From Coniella vitis (lineage: Eukaryota > Ascomycota > Sordariomycetes > Diaporthales > Schizoparmaceae), in NCBI GenBank assembly GCA_011317545.1, contig WUJK01000006.1, forward strand, positions 1 to 64,000: DNA of 64,000 bases. The letters are read 5' to 3'. A program made the position numbers and the translations under genes. Below are positions 33,163-45,211 of the stretch, piece after piece. The notes beneath the pieces are model-generated. The model searched no databases. It had not been told where the DNA came from and was given only the letters and a program-made list of their open reading frames with translations. The first letter of the stretch is position 1; each line of letters opens with the position of its first letter.

Positions 33163-36100
33163 CGAATCTGATGTTGTGAGCAACTGTCCAATATTGGTGA
33201 TCTGCGGAATTCATGATCGCAAATTCGTCGCCATCATGAAGATGATGGCCAAAAAAAAAAGGAAGAAAAAAAAAAAGTCGCCATGTCGGCTACGAAAAAT
33301 CACGGTGCATAATGCGACTCGAAGGCCCATTCATCAGGCACGCGATCTGATGGCATGGCTTGAGCACGGAAGTAGATAAAGAAGTAACGAACAGTACTCG
33401 TCACCCCCCCAAAAAATTGAATCGTTGCACTTTCGAGAATGCCTCTCATAAATGATGTATATGCAACTGCAATCCATATGTACATAGAAGTCAACGCTTC
33501 CACGTGTCCGCATCACTTCCAGCCCCTTACAAGGCATTCACAAACTTACACAGGGGACATTCCTCGAGCGTTCAATTTGAGGGCCGCAGAAAAGATCATT
33601 GTCGCACCTAAATGTCAGAGTACACTCCTTGGCATCTTGAAGACGAAAGGTCTTTCTTTTCAATTTGATGGAGGCAAGCAAAAGAGATAAGGAGTATATC
33701 AGACTATGAAAGAGGCGGGTTTCAAAGGCTCGTGAAGTACGCAGAGAGATTCCAGGAGTGCGGCGTTCGGGTCTGCCTTTTCCTTTCCCTCCTTTTATAT
33801 GAGGACTTGCTGGTCTGTCAGGAATCGATTGACTACAGACAGCTTCTTGGAGAATAGGATCAGTAGCTGATTGAGTAAATCAAGGGACTTGGGCTTGTAT
33901 AGCAGATTCAACGGAAATGAGCCTGGACCATTTATACGCTAGTAATTGCTCCTGTTTGAATTATTTCTCGGAGTTTGGTCTTCTTAGTGAGTATGTCCTG
34001 ACTGTCAGAAGTGACATGATCGTTCAAGGTGATATAAAGTGGTCGGTATTGTGATGGAGGAGTGAGAGCCAGGTCCTCACGATCCAACAAGCTAAATATG
34101 CAGGTCACTCATTACCCAGTGGTCGATATATTTCTCAAAATCCAATCTATATGGATTCAGCCGACCTCTGTACATCCAGCTGGTGATATCTGCCAGGTGC
34201 CCATCCAGATCATCCTTACAATACCATCATGCTTGCCGAGTAGGACAAGACTTTGGAGAAGTTGTGTAAGGGGCCACAGCAGACAGACCATGGGTACAAT
34301 ACGTGCCGCGATAGATATGTTCTATCCCTACCATTGGTAACTGTCTACTCTCAAGATAGAACAGCTTGATCGTGTAAAGCGCATGATTGAATCAGCGCTT
34401 ACCTACCGACCGATATACGTGCCAAGCAACACCTGTGTGGATATCATTCCCAGACTCATGATCCGTGATCTTTGGGCCCCTTCCTGATATCCTGGTATCG
34501 TCTGACCTCGATGAGATAGGTAGTTCTGTAGACCCTTACTTATCTGGGTTCTGCTGCTTTCTAATGTGTAATTGAGGCATATGAGGTGACCAGTGGACTG
34601 CATAAGTGATATTTTGCGAAATCTTGCGTCACAAGTATATTCTTTATTCGATGTTTATGAAAATGAGTGAATGACATGATTTGTTTATATATATATATAT
34701 ATGTAACCCAACTCCAAGTTGGTCAGGCTACTCCAAAGTTTGGACTATACGGCTATTGCGAGTTTTAGTTCCAGCTATTTGAATCTTCTTTTTCTTTCTT
34801 TTCCGATAGAAATTCAAAATTGGTGCGTATCACCAGAAATTCCCACGGAATGACCACATGACAATATTGGGAAACGCAACGAATCCTCGCACAAGGCTGC
34901 CCATAGGATGCCGTAGAAGTTCGTGTTTCCATTTCTGTTTCTGTCGAACAGTCATTTTTTGAGTCCAGCCTGGCCGCAACAATCAAACCGAACTGGCTCG
35001 GGTCTGTCTCGGCTTCCAACACGCCTTATTGTAGGAAACCATGGGGGCCGAGGATATATTTTGAGAATTTTGAATGTCTACGACGCTTGCGCTTTGTGAT
35101 AGCCTGCCTGCTTTTGGGGGTTGGGCCCAGATCCTTTGTCGCGCACTCCGCGGAGTCTTGCTCTGCCTTATCCGTGCTGGTTGGTCCCTTCTCCTGCCTC
35201 CTGCTGCAAATCCTCTTCTAACCGTAGCGCCTTTCCCTCGTTGTCATTTTGTCCCCCTTCGAGATCCGCCATTCTGTCTAGTACCCAGTGTTTGTGGCTG
35301 TGAGTCTCCACGTCTCTGCCTGACTGATATTGTGCAATTTCAGCTGAATCGATGATACCTACTTCATTTGGTACCAGCTTCCGAGAGTGTGTATAGTCTT
35401 GGCTGCCCAAGTTGCGCAGCATATCCCTCCTCTCACATGGGAGTGTTTCTCCATATACGCGTCGTCCACAACACATAAAAGAATCGGCATATCTCAGGAT
35501 CCTATGACAAGATATCGACAACGGACACAGTGGCAAAATGCTTGTTTTTCTAAAAAGAAATGCCACCCGAGTGCATTTTTCTTTATTACTTTTTCTTGAT
35601 ATTCTCCGCCTCTTTACTGTAAGTCGATCGGTATAGAAGGCTGTTAAAGACAGGGATTGGGAAATCCTATATTTATCACGTCGTTGATGCCCAGTAACCT
35701 CCGATTATTCCCATGGCAGAGCCCCCCCCCCCCCCCCGCCGAGCCCCCCTTGCCTGCGATGATTTTCATCTACTTTGTGGCGGTTCCTCCCAAGCTTTGC
35801 GCACGACATCAGATGAAGCCTCCTTTTAGTTCCTTCTCAGACCTCTGTGACACACACACACACCCAGATGCCCCTCCCTCCTCTCACGTCTATTCGGTGT
35901 CCTCTTTTTTTTTTGGTGTGTGTCTTTCTTTCGTTCATGACGCCACAATATGTACAATCACGTATAGCACTGCATCCATCAAGTAAGCCATCTTGGCTCT
36001 TGGGCGAATCCGAATGGTATACATGAGCCAAGTAGCACTGTGGCTGAGGTCAAAGGTTGGATCGACGATCCTTTTTGCGGGGTGGGAAGCAGATGAATAA

Positions 36101-39100
36101 CTAGAAAGAGAAGAAGAAAAGAAGAAGAAGAAAAAAAAGTCCCATGGATGTATACACACCCTCCTTTTTTCTTCTTCTTCTTCTTTTTCCCCCCTCCACT
36201 CGGGCGGAAAGAAAGGGCAGGCAGATCCTCTTGGCTCACTGTGACTTTGGTGGCTTCTCCTCTCTCTCCTAGGAGAAATCTATGTGTCGATGATTCTTCC
36301 CCCCGCCAAGTCTCACCTTTTTCTGACTGTGGAAGAAGGGGGGGGTGGAAAGGGGGGTGGAGGCGTGACAGTATTCACAACAAAAGACCAATTCGCCGAG
36401 TTTATGTACACAGAGACATGTTACTGCGACGGTGAATTTATGGAAATAAAAGTTCAAGGTGTCACAGCGTGGAAAAAGATGCCACATGGCTCTTCCATCA
36501 AAATGCCACGCACACACACACAGAGAGAGAGAGATAGAGAGAGCGAGACGGATATTGACCTTTTAATTTTTTCTTCTCTCTTTCTTCTGCTTTTCCAAAA
36601 CACTGCGTCTGCTGGATAAAACGGAATCAGGTATTGATATTCGCCGTGCATGGCTGCGCTCCTCCTCCTCCGCCCCATGTCCCACTTGCCATTGGACCAA
36701 CCACTCTGATGATATCAAATCGACTCGCTGCTTTCACCCACGATCCGCCACACGCTTTCGAGCCAAGCAATCTACTGTACATTGAGATGCATGTAGGAAC
36801 CCATTGCTGCCTTTCCCACTTGGACGATTCTAGCGCGCTCCTGACAAGTCAGTAAGTACTTAGTGGCGCGGTAGTGACTATTTCTGTGCATGCATATGTA
36901 CAAAATCGTGTGGACTGCCGGACCCGCCTTTTTCGTATAAGAGAGGGCGAGCTCCTATTGGTCCGTTCCGGGGCCATACTACATGGTATGTATACAGTAT
37001 ATATACATAGTGCTCTGTAAGAAAAGAGTCGAGCTATCAAAGAGCGGCGAAACAAAATCGACTCGGCTGCACCCGCACGCACCCACCGGGGTCTTCCAAG
37101 CCATCGGTGTCTGGGGGGAATCGGGGGCTGCAGAATGACGGAAGCACATCCCTTTCTCCTCCTCCTCGCGTCCTGACCACCACACCCCTTTCTTGTTGTC
37201 TGCGGCTGAAACAATGCATCAGGCTGGGATGAGAGATTTTAACACAACAAGGATGCTGGGAGAAGGATGAGGAGGACGAGGATGTGGTCCTGAGGGAGTC
37301 GCTGTGCATATCTGTATGTATATCTGTGAATCTGTGCCAGGTACCGGAGTTGGAGATATTATAGTGACCTACTTCCTTATTCATAACGCTGCATATGTAA
37401 CTGTTGCTTTTTTTTTCCCTCCTTCTTCTTTTCCTTTTTCCTGTATGTTGTACTGTGAAATGTAAAATGTAAAATCAGGCTTGGATGCTCTCAGACACAC
37501 ACACAGCCGTGGACTTTGGGCAGCATTACACTCCCATCACAGTTGATATGGCGTGATGTAGGATCACATCTCTCTCTCTTTTTTTTTTTTTTCTTCTTTC
37601 TTTTCTGAGCTGTTTTTCGGATACGGATTCCCAGACCTGTTGAAATCGCACCGCGTCTGCCGCTCGTATACCGACTCCCTAGGCTCAGATAAGAAGACGG
37701 AGGAAGCGGTGGTCCAGACCAGATCGCCTGTGTCACAACCCAACCCCATCATTCGAAACGAACAGCGTGATTGGGGAAGAACCTGGATTTCTCCAGGAAT
37801 CATGCCCATCTCCTCTCAGCCTGGTCTTTCCAAGTCAGTCCATAGCCAGAAGAATGCTACACATACAGCAGGCAGGGCTGCGAGAAGCAGGCCGAGCAGG
37901 GCCACTTTCCGTACTGTACTTGAAAATACGCACGCGCTTGTCGATCAAAATCCTTTGACAGCCAGTAACTGATGAGATGTCACAGCTCGAGCGGCACTTG
38001 CAGAGCCCTGAGAGCGGGTCTCGCCCTTCCCCTTTGATGTCAAGCAGCCGCATAGTAACGGCTCACAGAAGGCGTCCAAGCCACTGTGTAGCACATGCGA
38101 AAGCAGCAAGGGATCCCCCCCTAGCCATTTGAAGCCCTCAACGGCCGCCTGCCGTCTGCTTGTTCCATTTTTTCTTTTTCACTCAGTGAAGGACAGGTGA
38201 GGGAAAAACCAAGTTGTGCTTTGGGTTTAGGCATGGGGGAATCTGGTAAAGATATGTATCTTTTGCAGAGAGCATGTGCATAGCATAGTCGTCGAGAATC
38301 GAGGTCAAGACGCACTGCCCTTTCTTCAAGGCGGCTCCCCGAGCGGCAAACTCACAAGTGCATGCTCGCGTATCTCGTCGCTAGTCGTGGGAGGCAGATC
38401 ATTCAGATCCCTGGCAAGTGCGGTGCCAGTGACTTCTGGGGTCTACAGAGCACGTACATAGGACAGCAAGCCGCGTGGGGTGATGGTTGCTGAGGTAAGA
38501 GCGCATCACCAGACGAGAAGCGGAGCAGGGCAGACCCTGACATACTAGCCGCGATATCAGCCCCTGTCTCTGCTGATTGGTCGGTGGTGACGGTAGTATG
38601 GGGAAAAGCAACTTCAGAATCCGTCTCGAAGTCCTTGGGACCCTATTGGCTTGCGTCGGGCCTTGAAACCTACTATGGTCGTGGTGCGCGTTCTTACTCC
38701 ATTTCTTCTGCGAGTCTGTGGCGCTCTGGCGTCCCATACGTGCATACTTGCATGCAGAGTCGCCTCTTCTGAGTTAGTATACAAAGCGTGGTGTACTCTG
38801 TCAATATTCCTGACGATACAGATGGCGGATGCGGCTCTCGGCTCTCTTCAAGACAGCGACAAAGGAGCAAAAGGGTCCTCGCGACGGGGTACACACCAGG
38901 TTCTGATCGGCAGGCAGCAATTGTTCTGTTCCCTTGAACAAAACAACTCACCGTACAGACCGTGATTGGGCAGCCAGGCCTCACTTGTAGAGACGCACAG
39001 CTATCTCGATCAGCTCGGGAGCTGATGCTCCATGGACATGCCCTCCACAGCTCCGGCCGACAGTGCAATCTGCGCACGTCAAGGGGCACATTAGCATCAT

Positions 39101-39270
39101 GCAGATGGCTTGCGGTGGCTTGCACATAGTATGGCAAAAGTCACCCAAAGACGTGCGTGTGAGGTCGTCGTCCGGGCAGGCTCCCAAGGCGACCGGCCCT
39201 TGGGGAGTGAGCCGAGTGGCTCACCGAATCACAACGTGTCTCTCGACTGCTGCTCGTCGCCACCACGTAT

Positions 39271-39294
39271 CAGCAGCAGCAGCAGCAGCAGCAG
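39271..39294. repeat. (CAG)8 microsatellite
   Basis: Eight perfect CAG units in the gene-free region. Confidence 0.9.
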
Positions 39295-39520
39295 CGGCAT
39301 GTTCTTGCTGGGCCGTCTCGAGGGCCGCACGACCCTTGGAATCCGGAGACTGGGCGCGCTGTCAAGGAAAACGACTCCAGGGGGTGCCGCACCACGCCAA
39401 TCGCATGTGGTAGCTAAGAGGTTGCGGCCGCACGCCATCGTTCGATTATGACTTGGTGCTGCAGTGTCAGGAGGGCTGGCTGGAGGGACACCGAATATCA
39501 AGCGTGGTGTGGAAGGCTGC

Positions 39521-39550
39521 CAGTATCAGTATCAGTATCAGTATCAGTAT
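39521..39550. repeat. (CAGTAT)5 tandem repeat
   Basis: Five perfect hexamer units. Confidence 0.9.
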
Positions 39551-41566
39551 GCCTGTGGCTTTTCTCGGCCCTCTTCCTCCCTTTCCACCGTTGGACCAAC
39601 AGCAGACTCGTCTGCCGTCTGACGGTTACAGGCGATTGTGCCCATCACTTGTATCTTCTTGATGCCGCCCGGGATGCTGAGCTGAGGTAGGACTCGGTGT
39701 ACCATCTCACAGACGGATAACCGGCCGAGGCAAGAGGCATCCAGCTTCCTCATGCTCGAGGATCGTGCCCCATGCCTCAATATTGACGTGGGTGCTGTGC
39801 GGAAGCTCGGTATATAGGTGCAACCAGTCTCGCAACCTTGGGAGATGGTCCAACGCCCGGTAGAGTTCCTGGGCTGCCCAGTCGCTTCCCAGACACATAG
39901 TAGCGAGGGCTGACGCCATGGACGATGCCACGGGCTACGCTGGGATCCTGGGTTGCTTTCACAAACATCGGTAACCCTGACTTGCACTAAGACATGGCTA
40001 CAGAAAATAGTTCGGCTTGCCGGCTGGGTGAGACTGGGTTCAACGTACAGTCGGACTGCCCCCTTCGTCGGCCAGTGGCAGCGCGTGATGATGATGATCT
40101 GCCGGCGAGCCATGTCCGGTCCTCGTAGAGCACCGTCGCCTGCCCAAATCTCTCTCTGGGTTGTCTGGCGAGGGCCCAATGAGAACACATCACCCACTCT
40201 GTGGCGACAAGCGCAAGAGAGGCAGGAATCCTCGAGGCTGCCATCCCTGGCCTTGACATGTCCTTCGACTAGCATTTCCTCATTGTAGAGCTGCCCCGTT
40301 GTTCGTACAGAGGCTACTTGTGTCCGGTAGTCCAGCTGGCGAATTATACAAGGGCGTACCGACGACTTTGCAGTAGAACGACCATTCCAACTCGTGACAT
40401 GGCATCTCTACCCTCCATTGGCCGCACACCTCCATATACATGTTGCTGGTGGCAGAGCAGTTGTGGCCGGATATGGTTGATTTCCACATTCCATGGCCTA
40501 GGCCCGTTGCTTGTATGTTGTGGCCACACGAGCAGCCAGGAGATTACCACGTCTTTGCGCTACTAGTAGTGTAGCAGTAGAGGGGCCATGGCTGAGGTAG
40601 ATGGCGCTGCGCGATCTGTGGTCAAGTCACCCGCGATTGACAGCTGGAGCTCTGCAATGGACGGCCACAAACTGACAGTCTGCGGCGGACGGTCGAGTAC
40701 TGGGAACACAGCAGGAGGTCACGAGTCACCCATGGTTGCACGTTCCCGACAACTTGTGATGCCCTCGCTCTTGCGCAGACCCAGCCAGCGCTGGCTGATC
40801 GCCGCGGCTGCCTCGCAAGCTCTACCTGGCGGGGAGCCTCCAGATGTTCCCCATCCCCCTCCTTCTTTTTTTTTGCTACTGGTGGGCCTCGTCCTCCTTC
40901 TCCTCCCTCAGGCCAGGAGATGCTTCAGTCCGACTCGACTGCGTGACAAGGAAGCGGAGACTTGACATGCAGAGGGATGTGCAGGGCTTCAGCTCACAGC
41001 CTGATCTCCTCCTCCTTCTCCTTGGGTCCTTCTGTGCCCAATGGATGAGCCTCGCCCCTCCCCTCCCTCCTTCCTGGGTGATCGTCGCTTTTGCATCGCG
41101 TTTGTCCTCTTTGCACCTGATGCCTGAACGTGCAAGTGGTGTGTTTGGATCTCATTTGCAGTCGCCCAATGCATAGCGACGTAGTTCTTTCCCTCGGGCT
41201 GAGACACAGCATGGCCGTCCATTACGTATCAGCCTGTTTGGATATTTTAGAGACACTCTTCTATCCGTCTTTCCAAGCTCTCGCCCCATCTCGACTCCAG
41301 ACAAACCCATCTGCCTTCTTCTTCTTGTCCATTCAAGCTCAAGCCTTCCGTCAACCCAATCGTGTGCTTCATCAGACTGACACATCAGTCCTACACACAG
41401 GTTCTGTCCCCGTCAAATTCCTTGTCCCTCTCCAAGCCCTTTCTTGTCGCTTGATAAGTTTCCATCTACGCCGTTTGAGACAAGGCCCCTTTGGACTTGC
41501 GCGCCATCGTCCAGCATCAACACAGAAGCCTGCTCGCCAGTGACCTGCCATTCTCCCCGTTTCACC

Positions 41567-42754
41567 ATGGCACCACGCGCTCCTTGGCAGACTCGATCCA
41601 ACGATGGCTCTACAGCTACCGGCGGAGAGGGTTTGGTCTCGCATCCTTCTCAGAAGCCTCGACACTCTCCCATGAGAGTCCATGCCGCTGCTACCTTTAG
41701 TGAATTCATCGGAACCTTTCTCTTTTTGTTTGTAAGTTCACCAAGGGATATTCGACAAGATTAGACCGGCGACCTGACTGTTTTCATCTGATAGTTCGCT
41801 CTGGGCGGTACCCACGTTGTCAACACTGCCTCCGGTGTGACTGATTCGGCTTCTCAACTGATGTACATTTCTCTGTGTTTCGGCATATCGTTGGCTGTCA
41901 ATGTCTGGTAAGTTTTGAACCAATTCTTCGAGCAAGGAACCAGGCAAGATGTCATGTCAAATCCCAAATGCACAAGAAAGCTGATTGCGGAATGGATCAG
42001 GGCCTTCTTCCGCATCGAGGGTGGAATGTTCAACCCGGCAGTCGCCATTGCAATGTTTGCGACTGGTGGCATTGGCTTTGTCCGCCTCATACTCATCATC
42101 CTGGCTCAACTCGTCGGTGCAATTGCTGCCTCTGGGCTTGTTGTTGGCCTCTTACCGGGAAACAAGATTGCAGCCGCTACAACTCTAGGCGCTGGCATCT
42201 CAACCGTTCGCGGATTCTTCCTGGAGTTGTTTCTAACGGCAGAGTTGGTTTTTGTCATCTTTATGCTTGCTATCCAAAAGCACCGCGCCACTGCGGTGGC
42301 CCCCATTGGCATCGGACTGGCCCTCTTCATCGCTGAGCTAGTGTAAGTTCTGCTGCACGGAGGATGATCGAAGACAGAATCAGCTTACCAACTATTGTCT
42401 GCAGAGGCGTATACTATACTGGAGGCAGCCTTAACCCTGCCCGCTCATTCGGAGTGAGTTGTCTCGTGCCCAGTACCTTTGCGTCCCTTTCCATTCTCTG
42501 CTCCAAAGAAGAAGAAACCAAGAACCCTTGGCTGACCATTTTTGTCAACACAGCCCGCTATCATCAACGGATTCCCCCACTATCACTGGATCTACTGGAT
42601 TGGTCCAATCCTCGGCGCCCTCCTTGCCGCTGCTCTCTACAAGTTGGTCAAGATCATGGAATTTGACCTCATTTCGCCCGACATTGATGAGCCCATCTCT
42701 TCGAAGCTCAAGTATGAGGGTCACCGTCCCCCGACGAACGGATCAGAGGTTTAA
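41567..42754 (+). CDS. aquaporin (MIP family, orthodox water-channel type)
   Basis: join(41567..41731,41795..41907,42001..42342,42405..42453,42554..42754), 289 aa; the phases sum to a clean frame. The start context CACCATGG is strong. Seen: about 45 hydrophilic residues, then six hydrophobic segments; first NPA at 104-106 (GGMFNPAVA), second NPA at 217-219 in LNPARSFG. The spacing of 113 residues is normal. After the second NPA comes R-S rather than R-D, and a W-x-Y-W segment follows in the last helix, which in this family points to water rather than glycerol transport. Located in plasma or internal membrane. It lies alone between two long non-coding regions. Confidence 0.92.
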
Positions 42755-43809
42755 AAAGACTGGCATTGATGTTTATGAAGATGTGAAGACTCATTTTGAC
42801 ACGAAACCGCACTGTCCCTGATTCAACAGCAGCCTATCAAGCAGCCATAGGTTGGGCTATTGCGTCTCACTTTTTTGTTTTATATATTCTTTTGTCGTTT
42901 CTTTGCCAGACATTTACACTTTTCTTTCTGGTTTGCTCTTGTCGTTGAAGTTTGGTCTCCCTGGGGATGAAGCGTCCCTCATTACCACATTACGCCGGAA
43001 AATAATGGAAAACTTTGTGGTTGAGCTGGATTAGGATGCGTTGGTTTTCTTTTTCTTTCTGGTTTTGTGGTTGCAAGCCTTAGAGGTTGCAATTTTATGG
43101 TTTCTATCTGCTGTGTGGTATTGATTTTCGGCCTATCACCCATGTACCAATCCTTATCCTACGTTAGCTGAATGATCATGATAAATTTCTCTTGAAGCAG
43201 TATCTTGGCAGACAAGATGATGAAAGACTGCTAACGCTTGGATTGATTTCTATGCAGGAGGCCTCGTTGCCATCGGCCTTTGCGAAGTATGGTGCTAAAT
43301 AATGCAGGTCTAGATGAGCCTCAAACTGACGATACTGCTGATTATACGTGCCTTTATAAATGGAATCTGAAGCTGCTCATCAGTTGTTTCTGTTGAAGGA
43401 GGTGGAGTACTATTTACTATACATACTCACATAAAGGTGGACCGTTTTGTGGCCGGGCTTCTTCCAATCATCTTACACGGTTTGATAGAACGGAAAGTGG
43501 AGTCACCGGGGTCGGCCGCTAAGCAACAGCCCGAATATGACCATGTACATTTGTACTTGGCTACCTAGGTACACTGATTCTAGCTAGGTCTGGCTGAGCC
43601 TTTTTACTTGGAATAAATGGTTGGGGAGGGCTTTACATAAAGAAGCAAGAAGAAATGCCTCTTTCTTAACACTATCTCGTGATCTACATTTGCTCAAAAT
43701 CCAAGTGCTGCGTCACGCAAAACCTACCAACACTTGAAGTATTCATATATCGTTCGTTTCCGGTGCGACTATTTGCGTCGCCCAGTTGCCTAGTCCTCTT
43801 TTTTCTTTA

Positions 43810-43846
<37 letters not shown>

Positions 43847-44420
43847 GAAAAACAGGAAAATCTGGCTGGATAGACCACTTGTATGCGTTTGAACCTGGAT
43901 TGATGAGTTTCAAAGAAAGAAAGTGTCACATCTGAATATATATATATATAGTAATACAGCCCAAGCAAGCCAGGTAAGAACCAAGATGGGAGGGCGGATC
44001 AGCCTGGGACCGAGGTCATCTTTTCGTCACAGCCCTGCGTAATCAAGCACCAGGCTGAAAGAGGGGGGGGGGGGGCGGCGATTTCCACAATGACGCAAGT
44101 TGACGTTTCCGTATCGTGTATAAACCTCCCCTGCCCCAAAAGAAAAGATGCGTCGACAAATCGTTAAGTCATTTCAAGGAAGCAAAGACAAAGACAATTT
44201 CCAACCTTTTTTTTTTTTTCAGACATTTGGGAAATTCATCTCAAACAATATCTTTGACACCACACATACAAAACATACACTTACGAACATATACGTGTGC
44301 AACGAAGAAATCAACCCCTTTATACTTTACAAAAGGAAGGGAAAAAAGTAAGGAAAAAAATAAAAAAAATAAAAAACGACACCCCCCTTCCTCTCTCTCC
44401 CCACAAAAGAAAAAAGAATC
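42755..44420. other. intergenic, with a poly-T/poly-A palindrome
   Basis: No gene seen. Holds a run of 19 T followed directly by 13 A (43815-43846) with mirrored flanks (hairpin-forming), (TA)n near 43,938, and a G run near 44,061-44,074. The last 100 bp is A- and C-rich leader of the next gene. Confidence 0.6.
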
Positions 44421-44687
44421 ATGTTTCCCACAAGACCGCTCATGAGGCCGGCAAACCCAAGCTCCTCCCCCCCTCCACAGGGCCACTTCCTCTCGCGCCG
44501 TCTGGCCAGCCTGAAGAGGACGCCGCCCGAGCTGGTGCCGCTGTTTGCCATTGTGGGCGTCGCGCTTGCCTTTGGCAGCGGCACGATGCTGCGCAAACTC
44601 GTGACGGACGAAGACCATGACATGCGCTTGAATCAGCGGAACACGCAGCCTGCTGGTGTGGGGCGTGCCGAGAAGGGTGGTGCTTGA
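44421..44687 (+). CDS. small mitochondrial protein, MLRQ/B12D (NDUFA4-like) family
   Basis: 88 aa, single exon. Seen: a Pro/Arg/Ser-rich N-terminus (1-35), then KRTPPELVPLFAIVGVALAF with a single membrane segment (about 38-57), then a short charged tail (LRKLVTDEDHDMRLNQ). This arrangement (P-E-L-x-P-L-F before one helix, then an Arg/Lys-rich stretch) is that of the MLRQ/B12D family of small inner-membrane proteins of complex I or cytochrome oxidase. Fungal members are short like this one. Assignment to a particular respiratory complex is not possible from sequence. The last residues (QPAGVGRAEKGGA) are low complexity. Confidence 0.75.
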   Translation: MFPTRPLMRPANPSSSPPPQGHFLSRRLASLKRTPPELVPLFAIVGVALAFGSGTMLRKLVTDEDHDMRLNQRNTQPAGVGRAEKGGA

Positions 44688-45211
44688 AGGATGGAAGGGG
44701 GGGGAGGGGGTGGAGGGAAACAAAAGATGGGTGAGAGCGGAGAGCGGTTGACAGAAGATATGAAGAGGTGATTATGGGAAAGTTTGGGATTTATTGGAAG
44801 GGTCCTTTTTTTTTTTTTTTTTTTTTTTTGTAAAGTGATTCTGGAAATGTTTGAACTTTTTCCCAACGAGAATCTCGGGATACATATAGCTAGCATGTCG
44901 GCGCGGGAGGTTTTTTTTTTTATAAAAAGAAAATAACTTGACTTCGTCTCTCTTGTGAGACGCTTGGAAACTTGTATTTGTATTGCTCAGTACCTTTGTA
45001 TGTTATCTGTCAATCATTAAAAAGCGCTCTCCAAGAACGTCACCTTTTCTTGGAGTGTGTAGTACGAGAAACCCGATGCCTTGCCAAATACATGTAGGTA
45101 AAAATCCAGTCAGCTCCCACACTCCAAGCTTTCAAAAAAGAAAAACCCACAGCCAAACCCTTTTTTCCAAACGAACCCCGAAACTTACAAACCCAACCAC
45201 ACCTTGTCTCT
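44688..45211. other. convergent intergenic region
   Basis: 3' regions of the MLRQ gene (+) and the polygalacturonase (-). G-rich 44,696-44,717 and a run of about 23 T (44807-44829). No ORF supported. Confidence 0.6.

Larger units (their letters stand above)
33163..41566. other. 8.4-kb region without a recognisable gene
   Basis: ORFs are short, overlapping and without known motifs; the longest (39544-40275, minus) has no recognisable features. The region holds simple repeats: (TA)n near 34,686, poly-C near 35,721, (CA)n near 35,851, (CA)n-(GA)n near 36,508-36,540, (CAG)8 at 39271-39294, (CAGTAT)5 at 39521-39550, and T/C-rich tracts. The last about 500 bp (41,000-41,566) are pyrimidine-rich and probably the aquaporin promoter and leader. 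Confidence 0.5.

Noticed and set aside
39544..40275. 243-codon minus-strand ORF
   Set aside because: No domain, no membrane or signal features, composition like surrounding non-coding DNA, and the opposite strand is equally open; probably chance.
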